A DNA stretch of 64,000 nt from Nocardioides sp. B-3 (GCF_024703895.1 NZ_CP087968.1:434001-498000), one strand, 5' to 3'. Shown: positions 31,631 to 42,362, numbered from the stretch's first letter. The notes: generated by a model not told the origin, from the sequence alone. Translations and numbers: made by a program.

Positions 31631-32813
31631 CAGCGGGCCTTCGCCGTCCCGGCCCGCTCGACGACGGGACCGATCGCCTCGACCAGCGCATCGACGTCGG
31701 CGGGCGTGGAGGTGTGGCCGAGCGAGAAGCGCAGCGAGTGCCGGGCCCGGTCGTCGTCGCAGCCCATGGCGAGCAGCACGTGGGAGGGCTGCGGGACGCC
31801 GGCGCTGCAGGCCGAGCCGGTGGAGCACTCGATGCCCCGGGCGTCGAGCAGCATCAGCAGCGAGTCGCCCTCGCAGCCCGGGAAGCCGATGTGGGCGTTG
31901 CCGGGGAGCCGGTTGTCGGGGTCACCGTGGAGGTGCGCGTCGGGGACGACCTCGACCACGCGGCGTACGAGATCGTCACGCAGGGTCCTGAGACGGGTGG
32001 CGTGCTCGTCCCGGGCCTTGACCGACGCCTCGACGGCCGCGGCGAGCCCGGCGATGGCCGGCGGGTCGAGGGTGCCGCTGCGGATGTCGCGCTCCTGCCC
32101 GCCGCCGTGCACGAGGGCGGAGACACGGAGGTCGCGACGCACGATCAGCGCGCCGACGCCGTAGGGGCCGCCGACCTTGTGACCGGTGAGGCTGAGCGCG
32201 TCGACGCCGGACGCGGCGAAGTCGACGGGTACGGCGCCGATGGCCTGCACCGCGTCGGTGTGGACCGGGATGCCGTGCTCGGCGGCCAGCGCGACCACCT
32301 CGGCGATGGGCTGCAGGGTCCCGACCTCGTTGTTGGCCCACATCACCGAGATCAGGGCGACGCTGGCGGGGTCGCGCTCCACGGCGGCCCGCAGGGCGTC
32401 GAGCCGCAGGTGCGCCTGCTGGTCGACCGGGATGAGCTCGACCTCGGCGCCCTCGGCCTCACCCAGCCAGATCAGCGGGTCGAGGACGGCGTGGTGCTCG
32501 ATCGCGCTCGTCAGGAGGCGGACCCGCCGCGGGTCCTCCGCGCGACGCGCCCAGTAGATCCCCTTGAGCGCGAGGTTGTCGGACTCCGTGCCACCGGCGG
32601 TGAAGACGACGTCGCCGGGGCGACAGCCGAGCGCGCGGGCGATGGTCTCGCGGGACTCCTCGACGACCCGGCGCGCGTGGCGGCCCGAGGCATGCAGCGA
32701 GTTGGCGTTGCCGACCCGGGCCGGTGCGAGGTCAGTGCCTCGATCGCGGCCGGCAACATGGGGGTCGTCGCGGCGTGGTCGAGGTAGACGGCCTGCCCGG
32801 TGGGGATGGTCAT
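31630..32813 (-). CDS. cysteine desulfurase (IscS/NifS family)
   Basis: A PLP enzyme that takes sulfur from cysteine as an enzyme persulfide and here most likely feeds MnmA. About 393 residues. It opens [19 protein letters not shown]. The PLP Lys is in [16 protein letters not shown] and the catalytic Cys loop is [18 protein letters not shown], a longer loop of the IscS type. One frameshift near 32725 is bridged (before [11 protein letters not shown]). The ATG at 32813 stands nine bases after a TAGGCT -10 element. The gene heads the iscS-mnmA-metE-like operon. Confidence 0.92.
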
Positions 32814-32822
32814 AACCGGTCC

Positions 32823-32846
32823 AGCCTAACGGGACTGGCCTACGAT
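32823..32846. promoter_or_regulatory. compact divergent promoters
   Basis: Minus-strand TAGGCT (32828-32823) lies nine bases before the desulfurase ATG, and plus-strand TACGAT (32841-32846) lies seven bases before an ATG at 32854. The two transcripts would start within about 40 bases of each other, leaderless or nearly so. Confidence 0.5.
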
Positions 32847-32853
32847 CGTGACC

Positions 32854-34107
32854 ATGCGATCGGGGGCAGCACGCGGATGGTCGCGACCCTGCTCGCCTCC
32901 GTGGTCGCGACCCTGTGCTGCGGCGCCTGCACCGGTTCCACCGACGAGCCGCCCGCCAGCACGGGATCGGCCGAGCCGCTGAGCGCCACCGCGTTCCGGG
33001 CGGCCGCCGCCGAGATCGTCGAGCGGCGCGAGAAGGCGCTGCAGGACGGCGATCGGGATGCCTTCCCGGCGACCGTGGACGACGACGAGCTCCAGTTCGT
33101 CGCGACGCAGAGCCGGCTGTTCGACAACCTCGCGGCGATGCCGATCGACCGAGGTGCGGATCGAGACGCTGGACAAGCCCGCCGCGGACGCCGAGGAGGG
33201 CGAGCTGCAGCTCCCGGTCGACTTCACCATGAGGCTCGACGGCTTCGAGGAGCGCAGCGTGACTCAGCGGCTGCTCTACACGTTCCGGCAGGTCGACGGC
33301 GAGGTCGGCCTCGTCAATGACCGCAACGCGCAGCGCGACCTGCGGACGGGGTGGCTCCCGGACCCCCGGGACGTCGGCGACGTCGTGGTGCGCGAGAGCG
33401 GCTCGATCCTCGCGTTCTTCGACGAGGAGACCGCCCCCTACGCCGACGCCGTCATGAAGGACCTCAGGGCTTCGCGAGAGACGGTCCTCGCCGCCGTACC
33501 GAACTGGTCCGGCCAGCTCGTGGCCTACGACATCTCCGACTTCGCCGGCCTCGAGAAGCGCACACCGATGCAGGTGTGGGAGACCGGTGGAGTCGCCTAT
33601 CCCGTCTTCGTCCGCCCCGGCTCCGACGAGGTCGCCGCCGTGCGCTTCATCGTCAACCCGGACGTGGTCCACAACAGCCTGAACCGCGAGTTCCTCCTCC
33701 CGCACGAGCTGACGCACGTGGCGCTGGGCAGCAGGGACGACGCGAGTCCGCGGTGGCTGTCGGAAGGTGCCGCGGAGTACGTCTCCCGCACGCAGTACTC
33801 CGTCGAAGAGCAACGGCGGATGGCGGGCTTCGCCGCCGACTACCTCGGCATCACCGACCCGGTCCCGGTCAACGGCACCGACTTCTACGCCAACCCCAAC
33901 GTGAGCTACGAGACGGCCTCGATCGCCTGCACCTACCTCGCAGTCACCCGCGGTGAGCAGACACTGTGGGACCTGATGGATGCCTTCACCACCGCGGGCC
34001 GGGGACTCTCAGCGGCGCAGGTCGACGCCATCGTCCAGCGCGAGATCGGCCTCGACACCGCCACGCTCGCCCGCGACGCCGTCGCGTGGGCGGCCGCGGC
34101 CGGCTGA
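32854..34107 (+). CDS. lipoprotein with HExxH metalloprotease motif
   Basis: An exported protein of about 416 residues. The N-terminus has a hydrophobic signal with lipobox-like TLCCGACTGS. The catalytic zinc motif is LPHELTHVAL, about residue 287, followed by WLSEGAAEYVS whose Glu is the third ligand expected in gluzincins. The start at 32854 is preferred because a -10 hexamer sits seven bases upstream; joining it to the main frame needs one indel near 32870, and an in-frame alternative is ATG 32877. A second frameshift near 33150 was bridged. Target and maturation are unknown. Confidence 0.72.
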
Positions 34108-34126
34108 GGCTCGTCGGCCAAAGTGC

Positions 34127-34139
34127 GAGAATCCGGAGC
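34127..34139 (+). promoter_or_regulatory. putative -10 element of the 34140 gene (leaderless)
   Basis: GAGAAT (34127-34132) stands seven bases before the ATG at 34140. The spacing matches the other leaderless starts in this window, though the hexamer is a weaker match and GGAG nearby could serve as a ribosome-binding site. Confidence 0.3.
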
Positions 34140-35282
34140 ATGCTGACACCTCGGGGGAACGCTCATCGACCGCTCGCGGCACTACTGGCGGGCGCAGTCC
34201 TCGCCCTCAGCGCCTGCACCGGAGACTCGCCACGTTCTTCGAACGACGGATCGACAACGACACCGTCACCGACCGACTCGATGCCGACCGTGGCCGAGTT
34301 CGACGTCAACGCAGCGGAGAACCTCGACCCTTGCATGATGGTGCCGAAGGAGACCTGGCTCACCTTCGTGCCCAAGGGCAACCGAGACGACGCCCGCGCC
34401 CGCCAGCAGCTTCTCGACCGGCCGCTGGGCACAACCAGCCTCCTGTCTACGTTCATCAAGGACGAATATCCCAAGTACGCCTGCGTCGTGACCTACGACA
34501 GCCCCAAGACTGAGATCTCCGCGGTTGCACCGGGGTTGGTACCTCGGCCCCTTTCCCCCGCAGAAGGTCAACAAGATCTTCGCCGCTGGGGGCGGGACGG
34601 AGCACGACCGCGGCACCTACGCCGCTGTGACGGGGGCGACCTGCTCACGGCGAACGCGGTCGGCCTCACCTCCTACGACGCGGGCTTCTTCGTGACCGTG
34701 GATGCTCCGATCGGCTCCGATCGCAGGCTCGATCAAGAGCAGGACGCGGACGGCAAGGGCAAGGTCTTCAGGATGGATCGGCGCATGTTGGACGTGCTCG
34801 ACCTGATTGCCGAGTACAAGGACACTCAGCCTCCCATCCAGCTCCCCGAGGGGTGCCCAGAGCCTCAAGACTCCGCGATCACGGCGGTCATGGGCAAGGT
34901 GAGGTACGCCCGAGGTTCCCATGACGGCGAAGGCACGCAGTTCTGCCTCTACCGAAACCCGGAGCGCGGGACGGTGCTGCGGCTGAGGGGCGGAGCCGGC
35001 ACCCAAGAGGTCCTCGACGGCCTCCTCGCCACCTTGGAGGCCGAAGCGCGCCAGCAGGACAGGTTCGACGGTTCGACGGGCGCTCGGGGCCGGGCCGCCA
35101 CGGCCTCGAACGGCCTCGCGGCCGGGAGCCCGGTCGACACGGAGGAGTTGCGCTACGCCTTCGCCGACGTCGAGATCGACGACTTCGAGCGTGACGCGCC
35201 GAAGATCCCTCGGCCCGCACTGATCGAGCTGCTCGAGGCCTATTACGCCAGCGAGCCGTGGTCGGTCCCGGCTGTGTCCTAG
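34140..35282 (+). CDS. DUF3558-like lipoprotein
   Basis: A secreted lipoprotein of about 380 residues with signal LAGAVLALSACTGDSP (lipid Cys), a Ser/Thr/Pro linker, and two similar halves. Each half contains a Cys pair around a segment like LDPCMMVPKETWL and LPEGCPEPQDSAITAVMG, as in DUF3558-type proteins of actinobacteria. Two compensating frameshifts between about 34540 and 34645 scramble a short central stretch; the other frame gives GPFPPQKVNKIF there. Function unknown. It converges with proB, 37 bases apart. Confidence 0.65.
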   Translation: MLTPRGNAHRPLAALLAGAVLALSACTGDSPRSSNDGSTTTPSPTDSMPTVAEFDVNAAENLDPCMMVPKETWLTFVPKGNRDDARARQQLLDRPLGTTSLLSTFIKDEYPKYACVVTYDSPKTEISAVAPGLVPRPLSPAEGQQDLRRWGRDGARPRHLRRCDGGDLLTANAVGLTSYDAGFFVTVDAPIGSDRRLDQEQDADGKGKVFRMDRRMLDVLDLIAEYKDTQPPIQLPEGCPEPQDSAITAVMGKVRYARGSHDGEGTQFCLYRNPERGTVLRLRGGAGTQEVLDGLLATLEAEARQQDRFDGSTGARGRAATASNGLAAGSPVDTEELRYAFADVEIDDFERDAPKIPRPALIELLEAYYASEPWSVPAVS

Positions 35283-35319
35283 GGCCGACGAGCAGCACGC
35301 CACCGAAGGGCGACCGCCG

Positions 35320-36441
35320 TCAGAGCACGATCAGGTCGTCGCGGTGCACGACCTCTCGTTCGTACGCCGAACCGAGCTCTCGCTTCAGGTCCTTGCTCGA
35401 TCGCCCGAGCAGACCCGGCAGCTCGTCGGCGTCGAAGTTGACGATCCCGCGGGCCACACCGGCTCCGGACGGGTCCACCAGGTCGACGGGGTCACCGGCC
35501 ACGAACGACCCGACCACGCCGGTGATGCCGGCAGCGAGCAGGGAGGCACGGCGCTCGGTGACCGCAGCGACGGCGCCCGGGTCGAGCACCAGCGAGCCCT
35601 TGGGCTCGGTGGCGTGGGCCAGCCACAGGAGCCGGGTGGGTCGACGCTTGCCGGTGGGCAGGAAGACGGTGCCCACCTCGGCACCGGAGAGCGCGTCGGA
35701 CGCGCGGTCGGCAGAGGTGAGGACGACCGGGATCCCGGCCCCCGTGGCGATGCGAGCGGCGTCGACCTTGGTGACCATGCCGCCGGTGCCGACACCTGCC
35801 GCGCCGGGCGAACCGATCGAGACGCTGGTCAGGTCGGCCTCGGAGCGCACCTCGGTGACCAGTCGCGAGCCTGCCCGGCTGGGCGGACCGTCGTACAGTC
35901 CGTCGACGTCTGAGAGCAGGACCAGCAGGTCGGCGTGCACCGGGTGGGCGACGAGGGCAGCGAGCCGGTCGTTGTCGCCGAAGCGGATCTCGGAGGTGGC
36001 GACCGTGTCGTTCTCGTTGACGATCGGCAGGACGCCGAGCTCAAGCAGCTTGGCGAAGGTCTGGTAGGCGTTGCGGTAGTGCGCGCGCCGGATGACGTCA
36101 TCGACGGTGAGCAGGACCTGCCCGGTCACCGTGTCGTGGCGGGCAAACTCCTCCCCGGTAGCGGTGCGCCAGCAGGCCCCCGGCCGACCGACGCGGCCGC
36201 CTGCTGGGTGGCCAGCGACCCGGGACGCTTCGTCAGGCCGAGCGGGGGCCGGGCCCGCCGCGATCGCGCCGGAGGAGACGAGCACGACCTCGGAGCCGCG
36301 GGCGCGCACCGAGGCGAGCACGTCGACGAGCTGACGCACCCGCGTCGGGTCGATCCCGCCGGCGGCGGTGGTCAGCGACGACGAACCGATCTTGACGACG
36401 ACCCGGCGCGCTCCTGCAACGAGCGCCGCCCGATCGGTCAC
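35320..36441 (-). CDS. proB: glutamate 5-kinase ProB
   Basis: Catalyses the first step of proline synthesis, ATP-dependent phosphorylation of glutamate. 373 codons. The amino-acid-kinase domain begins VVVKIGSSSLT and has VLVSSGAIAAG, NENDTVATSEIRFGDNDRLA and the central DVDGLYDGPP. The C-terminal ~75 residues form a PUA domain (RGIVNFDADELPGLLG). The stretch after SSGAIAAG (36150-36250) is misread owing to two compensating indels; the length is otherwise normal. The GTG start overlaps the obgE stop (GTGA), the usual actinobacterial obgE-proB pairing. Confidence 0.94.
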   Translation of the reverse strand: MTDRAALVAGARRVVVKIGSSSLTTAAGGIDPTRVRQLVDVLASVRARGSEVVLVSSGAIAAGPAPARPDEASRVAGHPAGGRVGRPGACWRTATGEEFARHDTVTGQVLLTVDDVIRRAHYRNAYQTFAKLLELGVLPIVNENDTVATSEIRFGDNDRLAALVAHPVHADLLVLLSDVDGLYDGPPSRAGSRLVTEVRSEADLTSVSIGSPGAAGVGTGGMVTKVDAARIATGAGIPVVLTSADRASDALSGAEVGTVFLPTGKRRPTRLLWLAHATEPKGSLVLDPGAVAAVTERRASLLAAGITGVVGSFVAGDPVDLVDPSGAGVARGIVNFDADELPGLLGRSSKDLKRELGSAYEREVVHRDDLIVL

Positions 36442-37993
36442 TCCTCGCCGTCCCAGTCGGGGTCGTCCTTCGAGCCGATCTCGTAGGACATCGGGCCGAT
36501 CCCGGAGCTGGTGACCGTCTTCGGCGCGACCTTGGTCCGGTCGATCCGTCGGGCCACGTCGGCACGGGTCTCGGTCTCGGAGCGGTCGGGCATCTGCTCT
36601 CGGATGTCCTTGCGGCGGGTGGCGGCGGGGCGCTCCTCGCGCAGGCGCTCGTCCTCACCACGACGACCGAGCATCTCGGCACCGGTCTGGACGCTGGGCT
36701 TGAAGTCGAAGACCACGGCGTTGTCGGGGTGACCGATGAGCACCGTGTCGCCCTCCCGGGCGCCGAGCTTGATGAGCTGTTCCTCGATGCCGATCCGGTT
36801 GAGGCGGTCGGCGAGGAAGCCCACGGCCTCCTCGTTGCCGAAGTCGGTCTGCCGCACCCAGCGCTCGGGCTTCTCGCCGCGCACGCGCCAGCCCTCGGGC
36901 GTCTCGGTGATCTCGAACTCGCCGCCGCCGTCGATGGCGCGGGGCCGGATCACGATGCGGGTCGTCTCGGCGACCGGGCGCTCGGCGCGAGCCTGCCCGA
37001 CGATCTCGCCCATGGCGTAGACCGGGGGCAGGCATGCCGGCGCCGGAGGCGGCGCTGACCGGGAAGACGCGCAGGCCGCGGCCCTCGAGGTCCTCGCGCA
37101 CCATGTCGGCGATCTCGTTGCCGTCGGGCACGTCGACCTTGTTCAGCGCGATCAGGCGTGGCCGGTCCTCGAGCCCGCCGTAGCGGCTCAGCTCGTTCTC
37201 GATCACGTCCGGGTCGTCGAGCGGGTTGCGACCCGGCTCGATGGTCGCGGTGTCGATGACGTGCACCAGCGCCGCGCAGCGCTCGATGTGGCGCAGGAAG
37301 TCGTGGCCGAGGCCGCGACCGTCGGCGGCGCCCTCGATCAGGCCGGGCACGTCGGCGACGGTGAACGTCACGTCGCCGGCGCGGACGACGCCGAGGTTGG
37401 GCACCGGGGTGGTGAACGGGTAGTCGGCGATCTTGGGCCGTGCCCGGGACATGGCCGCGATCAGCGACGACTTGCCCGCGCTGGGGAAGCCGACCGGGCC
37501 GATGTCGGCGACGACCTTGAGCTCGAGGCGCACCTCGACCTCCTCGCCGGGCTCGCCGAGGAGCGCGAAGCCGGGCGCCTTGCGCTTGGCACTGGCCAGC
37601 GCCGCGTTGCCGAGGCCGCCGCGCCCGCCCTGCGCGATGACCATCTCGGTGCCGGCACCGACCATGTCGCCGAGGATCTCGCCGTCGAGGGTCTTGACCA
37701 GCGTGCCGTCGGGCACGGGGAGGTAGAGGTCGCCGCCGTGCGCGCCGTTGCGGTGGTTGCCCGCGCCGTGGCCGCCGTGGTCGGCCTTGCGCTTGTTGCC
37801 GTGGTGGTAGTCGATCAGCGTGGTGATGTCGGGGTCCACCCGCAGGATCACCGATCCGCCAGGGACCGCCGTTGCCGCCGTCAGGACCGCCGAGGGGCTT
37901 GAACTTCTCCCGGTGGACCGACGCGACACCGTGCCCACCCCGGCCGGCGCTGATGTGCAGCGTGACCCGGTCGACGAACGTGGGTACAGCCAT
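36438..37993 (-). CDS. obgE: Obg-family GTPase ObgE/CgtA
   Basis: An essential GTPase in ribosome assembly and stress control, about 517 residues. Parts in order: the glycine-rich Obg fold ([19 protein letters not shown] and [19 protein letters not shown]), the G domain (G1 [10 protein letters not shown], switch [10 protein letters not shown]3 [16 protein letters not shown]4 NKVD), and a C-terminal OCT domain with an acidic tail typical of actinobacteria (PDWDGEE). Frameshifts near 37865 and 37040 are bridged. A hairpin separates it from rpmA. The stop overlaps the proB start. Confidence 0.95.
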
Positions 37994-38019
37994 GGGGGGT
38001 CCTAACGAAGGTGAAATGG

Positions 38020-38059
38020 CGCGAAGGGCGTACCCCTGAGTCTAGGGACGCCCTTCGCG
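38020..38059 (-). terminator. hairpin between rpmA and obgE
   Basis: Arms CGCGAAGGGCGT (38020-38031) and ACGCCCTTCGCG (38048-38059) pair perfectly over 12 bp. It follows the rplU-rpmA transcript on the minus strand and could terminate it or attenuate transcription into obgE. Confidence 0.75.
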
Positions 38060-38088
38060 AAAGAAGTCGAACGTTTTAGCTGGTCTTG

Positions 38089-38343
38089 TCACTCACCGGG
38101 GAGGATGTTGACGACCTTGCGGCCACGCTTGGTGCCGAACTGGACGGCACCCGCGATCAGCGAGAAGAGGGTGTCGTCGCCGCCGCGGCCCACACCCGAA
38201 CCCGGGTGGAAGTGGGTGCCACGCTGGCGGACGATGATCTCGCCCGCGTTGACGGCCCGGCCGCCGAAGCGCTTCACACCGAGGCGCTGGCTGTTGGAGT
38301 CGCGACCGTTCTTGGTGGACGCGGCGCCCTTCTTGTGAGCCAT
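38089..38343 (-). CDS. rpmA: 50S ribosomal protein L27
   Basis: 84 residues, intact. It begins [20 protein letters not shown], the standard L27 N-terminus that reaches the peptidyl-transferase centre, and contains [20 protein letters not shown]. It lies 46 bases after rplU in the conserved rplU-rpmA operon. Confidence 0.97.
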   Translation of the reverse strand: MAHKKGAASTKNGRDSNSQRLGVKRFGGRAVNAGEIIVRQRGTHFHPGSGVGRGGDDTLFSLIAGAVQFGTKRGRKVVNILPGE

Positions 38344-38389
38344 GAGTTCAGTCCTTTATCAGCAGGTAAGAAGAGTTCCGAGCGTGAGC

Positions 38390-38701
38390 TCAGAGGGAGA
38401 TGTCGGTGACCTTGACTCGGGTGTACTTCTGGCGGTGACCCCGGCGTTTCTTGTAGCCGGTCTTGTTCTTGTACTTCTGGATGATGATCTTCGGGCCCTT
38501 GGTCGCACCGAGGATCTCGACCGTCACGGCGGCCTTGTCGAGGCCGGTCGCGGTGACCGTCTCGCCGTCCACGACCATCACCACGGGGAGAGTCAGGGTG
38601 CTGCCGACCACGTTGGCCTTCAGGTCCATCTTGTCGATCTCGATGACGTCGCCAACAGCAACCTTCTGCTGCTTGCTGCCACTGCGCACAACTGCGTACA
38701 C
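38390..38701 (-). CDS. rplU: 50S ribosomal protein L21
   Basis: 103 residues, intact. The GTG at 38701 is chosen because L21 proteins begin [26 protein letters not shown] lies upstream. The conserved end [18 protein letters not shown] binds 23S rRNA. The frame is open further upstream, but that part does not resemble L21 and is leader. It is followed by rpmA. Confidence 0.97.
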   Translation of the reverse strand: MYAVVRSGSKQQKVAVGDVIEIDKMDLKANVVGSTLTLPVVMVVDGETVTATGLDKAAVTVEILGATKGPKIIIQKYKNKTGYKKRRGHRQKYTRVKVTDISL

Positions 38702-38742
38702 GGCGGACTCACTCTCCTCAGGCCTTGGTTGCCATTGACTGG

Positions 38743-38764
38743 CACGGTGAAAACACGGTGAAAA
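38743..38764 (-). repeat. tandem 11-base repeat in the rplU leader
   Basis: CACGGTGAAAA occurs twice without a gap (plus-strand reading), about 42 bases before the rplU start. The 216-base rne-rplU gap is a likely 5' leader for rplU, and the repeats could be a protein- or L21-binding site. No known motif is claimed. Confidence 0.6.
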
Positions 38765-38886
38765 ACTGGGGTGTTCGGGTCCTGCTCGGGCTTCGCGACC
38801 CCACGATGAGTGGAGGGTCAGCAGAGGCCATGCAGGAGGGGTACGCACGGGGCGCACAAGGAGCGACTTTACGGCTCCGAAGGCGA

Positions 38887-38910
38887 CCGGGTCAAAACGA
38901 GCCGACCCGG
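38887..38910 (-). terminator. hairpin after rne
   Basis: CCGGGTC (38887-38893) and GACCCGG (38904-38910) form a 7-bp stem with a ten-base loop, eight bases after the rne stop on the minus strand. It probably ends the rne transcript. Confidence 0.55.
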
Positions 38911-38917
38911 ACGCACC

Positions 38918-41900
38918 TCAGCGCTTGCGAGTGCCCCGCTTCTTGATCGGGACGTGCTCGACGTGGGGCGCGTCGTCGTGGGCCGCGTCGTGCTCGGATC
39001 CGGGCTCGACGCCGGCGGTTCCGGGCTCGACGATGCCCGTGTCGGGCACTCGGCCGGCAGCACCGACGGGCGCGACGACCGGCGGACCGGCGGGGCGGGT
39101 CGCAGACCGGCGACGCGTGCGCGTCACGACCTGCGGCTTGCTCGCCTCGACTGCCTCGACGGGTTCGGCTACTGCGACCGGCTCGGCCTCAAGGACCTCA
39201 GGCGCCTCAGCAGCCGGCTCGTCCCCTTTGGGCGTCTCCGCGGGCACCTCGACCGACTCCTCGACAACGGGCGCCTCAGCGGCCTGTACGTCGACCGCAA
39301 CCGCGGCAGGGACCTCGTCGGGCGTCTCGGGCTGGTCTGCCTGCTCGGGTGTCTCGGCTCTGGTCGGCCTTCTCCGAGCGCGGCATGGCCGCGACGTCCT
39401 TGGGCGACGGGGTGGCCCCGTTGCCGGCACCGTTGCCGGCGCCGTTGTTGGACCTGCCCCCGTTGCCGGGGCCGTCCCGGCCGTCCCCGCGACCGCGGCC
39501 GCGACTACGACGTCCGGTGGCGCGGCGATCGCCGTCGTCCCCCTCGCCCTTGGGCTCGACGGGTTCGCTGGTGATCACGACGCCGCGGCCCCGGCAGTGG
39601 TCGCAGTCGGCGCTGAACGCCTCGAGCAGACCGGTGCCGATGCGCTTGCAGGGTCATCTGGACCGGGCCGAGCGAGGTGACCTCGGCGACTCGGTGGCGG
39701 GTCCGGTCTCGCCCGAGGCACTCGACCGGGCGGCGTACGACGAGATCGCGGTTGGACTCCGGGACCATGTCGATGAAGTCGACGACGATGATGCCGCCGA
39801 TGTCACGCAGCCGGAGCTGGCGGACGATCTCCTCGGCTGCCTCGAGGTTGTTCTTGGTGACCGTCTCCTCGAGGTTGCCCCCCGAGCCGGTGAACTTGCC
39901 GGTGTTGACGTCGACGACCGTCATCGCCTCGGTGCGGTCGATGATCAGCGATCCGCCGGAGGGCAGCCAGACCTTGCGGTCGAGACCCTTCTGGATCTGC
40001 TCCTCGATGCGGTAGGTCGCGAACACGTCCTTGCCGTTCTGGCGACCCTCCGCGGCGGGCTCAGAACTTCTCGAGCCGGTCCCGGAGGTCGGGCGCCACG
40101 TGGGAGACGTAGCCCTGCACGGTGTCCCGGGCGTCGTCGCCCTCGATGACGAGCTTGGTGAAGTCCTCGGTGAACAGGTCGCGCACGACCTTGAGCGTCA
40201 GGTCGGGCTCGCCGTACAACAGCTGGGGCGACTGGCCCTTGGCCTTCGCCTCGATGTCGTCCCACCGGGCCTTGAGGCGCTCAACGTCGTGGGTGAGCTC
40301 GTCCTCGGAAGCGCCCTCGGCGGCCGTGCGGACGATCACGCCGGCGGTGTCCGGGACGATCTCCTTGAGCAGCGCCTTGAGGCGGTTGCGCTCGGTGTCG
40401 GGCAGCTTGCGCGAGATGCCGCTGGTGGTGCCGTCGGGCACGTAGACCGAGGAATCGGCCGGCGAGGCTGACCTGCGAGGTCAGGCGGGCGCCCTTGTGG
40501 CCGACCGGGTCCTTGGTGACCTGCACCAGGACCGACTGGCCACTGGAGAGCACCGACTCGATCTTGCGCTGCTGGCCGTCCTTGTGGCCGAGCGCGGCCC
40601 AGTTGACCTCACCGGCGTAGAGGACGGCGTTGCGGCCCTTGCCGATGTCGATGAACGCGGCCTCCATGGAGGGCAGGACGTTCTGCACGCGGCCGAGGTA
40701 GACGTTGCCGATCAGCGACGTCTGCGACTCGCGAGCGACGTAGTGCTCGACGAGGACCTTGTCCTCGAGCACGGCGATCTGGGTGAGCTCCTTGCGCTGG
40801 CGGATGACCATGACCCGGTCGACCGACTCGCGGCGGGCCGAGAACTCGGCCTCGCTGACGATGGGGGCGCGGCGACGACCGGCCTCCCGGCCCTCGCGGC
40901 GGCGCTGCTTCTTGGCCTCGAGCCGCGTGGAGCCGGCGAGCGCGGTGATCTGGTCCTCGGGCGAGCGGCGGGTGCGGACGCGGGTGACGGTGTTGGGCTC
41001 GTCGTCGGCCTCGCCACCCTCCTCACCGGCACGGCGGCGACGGCGACGGCGACGCGAGGTGCCGTCTCCCTGCTCGTTCTGCTCACCGTCGGCACTGCCC
41101 GACTCGGTCTTGTCGGCCTTGTCGGCCTCGTCCACCTCGTCGTCGGACTCGTCGTCCGAGTCGTTGTCCCGGCCGTCGGCCGAGCCCTCGCCGCCCTTGC
41201 GGCGACGGCGTCCACCACGGCGGCGGCGACGGCGGGCGGGACCGGTGCCGTCACCGTTGTCGGTGCCGCCCTCGGTGCCCTCGTCGTCGGTGTCGGTCTC
41301 GTCCGCCTCGGCCTCGGTCGGCGGTGTCGGCCGCATCGTCCTTCACCGGCGTAGCGGCGGCCTTCTTGGCCGGGGCCTTCTTCGCGGCGGTCTTCTTGGC
41401 GGCCGTCTTCTTGGCCGGGCGGGCCGCGGGCGCCGACTCGGCGGCAGCTTCCTCGTCCTCGGCCTCGACGTCCTCGACCGGAGCCGGGACGACCTTCTTG
41501 GCCGTGCGGGTACGGCGAGTGGTGGTGACCACCGGCGCCCGGAACAAGGGGGCGATGCCCGAGGCCGGGGCCTCGGTGGTCTCGGTCGACTCCGCTGCCT
41601 CGGCAGCCGCGGGGGACCTCGGCGGCCTTCTTGGCCGTCCTCTTGGCTGCCGTCTTCTTGGCTGCGGGAGCCTCGGCGGCCTTCTTCGTGGTGGTCTTGG
41701 CGGCCGCGGTCTTCTTGGCGGCGGTCTTGCGGGCCGGAGCCTTCTTCACGGCCGGGGCGGCCTCGTCAGCAGCGGGGATCAGCGCGTCCCGGACGGACTC
41801 GGCGGGCGCGGCGACGGCCTTCTTCGTGGCCCGGGTGCGCGTGGTCTTCTTCACCGTCGGCGCTGCGGGGGTCTCCACGGCGTCGGTGGCGCTGGACTCG

Positions 41901-42058
41901 ACCGGGGCGGGCGCCTCGATCACGGGCGCGACCGCGGGCGTGCGAGTGGCGGCGGTCTTGCGCGGGGCCCGCGTGGTCTTCTTCACGACCGGTGCGGTCG
42001 GGGCGGAGTCAGAACCGCTGGTGGTGTTGTCGTTGTCGTTCGGGTTGTCGTCGAGCAT
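38918..42058 (-). CDS. rne: ribonuclease E/G with long lysine-, arginine- and acid-rich flanks
   Basis: The main RNA-decay endonuclease, about 1045 residues. The catalytic core lies in the middle: S1 domain (GNVYLGRVQNVLPSMEAAFI), metal-binding Asp residues in VVDVNTGKFTG and IIVVDFIDM, and the Zn-link CDHCRGRG. The ~400-residue N-terminal extension contains repeated KKTAAKK/APAKKAA units like histone H1 tails, then acidic and poly-Arg blocks (RRRRRRRR). The C-terminal ~200 residues are Pro/Glu-rich. About seven single-base shifts break the frame, mostly in G/C runs, but every domain is present. The ATG at 42058 has AGGAGAG upstream and a long leader. Confidence 0.92.
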
Positions 42059-42362
42059 GTCGCTCTCCTTGCCGGCGCCCGGATCAGCTCCGGGACCGTG
42101 TCGGCGCCGCGAGGCCCGGGTGAGGGGCGTCGGACGCAAAGCCAACGTGTGTCGCCGACACCCTCCGCGTGCGCGTCACCCGATGCGCGTCGGTCACCAT
42201 TCCGCGGTCGCCGGGCCCGGATGTGCATCTCTGTCACCGATGCACTGGCAGCGTCGCGGAACTGGTGTCGACCAACATCTGAATGTGCCGGACCTTGAGG
42301 GGGCCCGGCGAGAACGTCGTCGGCTCGTCGGGGATGGCGGACCAACCTCGTCGAACGTGGCG
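42059..42362 (-). promoter_or_regulatory. long untranslated leader of rne
   Basis: No gene fits here on either strand. The predicted transcript start near 42356 gives a leader of about 298 bases. It contains a 7-bp hairpin (GTGCATC and GATGCAC, roughly 42221-42245) and ends in a normal ribosome-binding site. Long rne leaders are sites of self-regulation in E. coli; a similar role here is inference. Confidence 0.45.

Noticed and set aside
38743..38764. CRISPR array from the tandem repeat
   Set aside because: Two abutting 11-base units without spacers and without cas genes are not a CRISPR array.
38702..38857. An N-terminal extension of ribosomal protein L21
   Set aside because: The frame stays open upstream, but the product does not resemble L21. 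The family start MYAVV at GTG 38701 with an upstream ribosome-binding site is the better choice.
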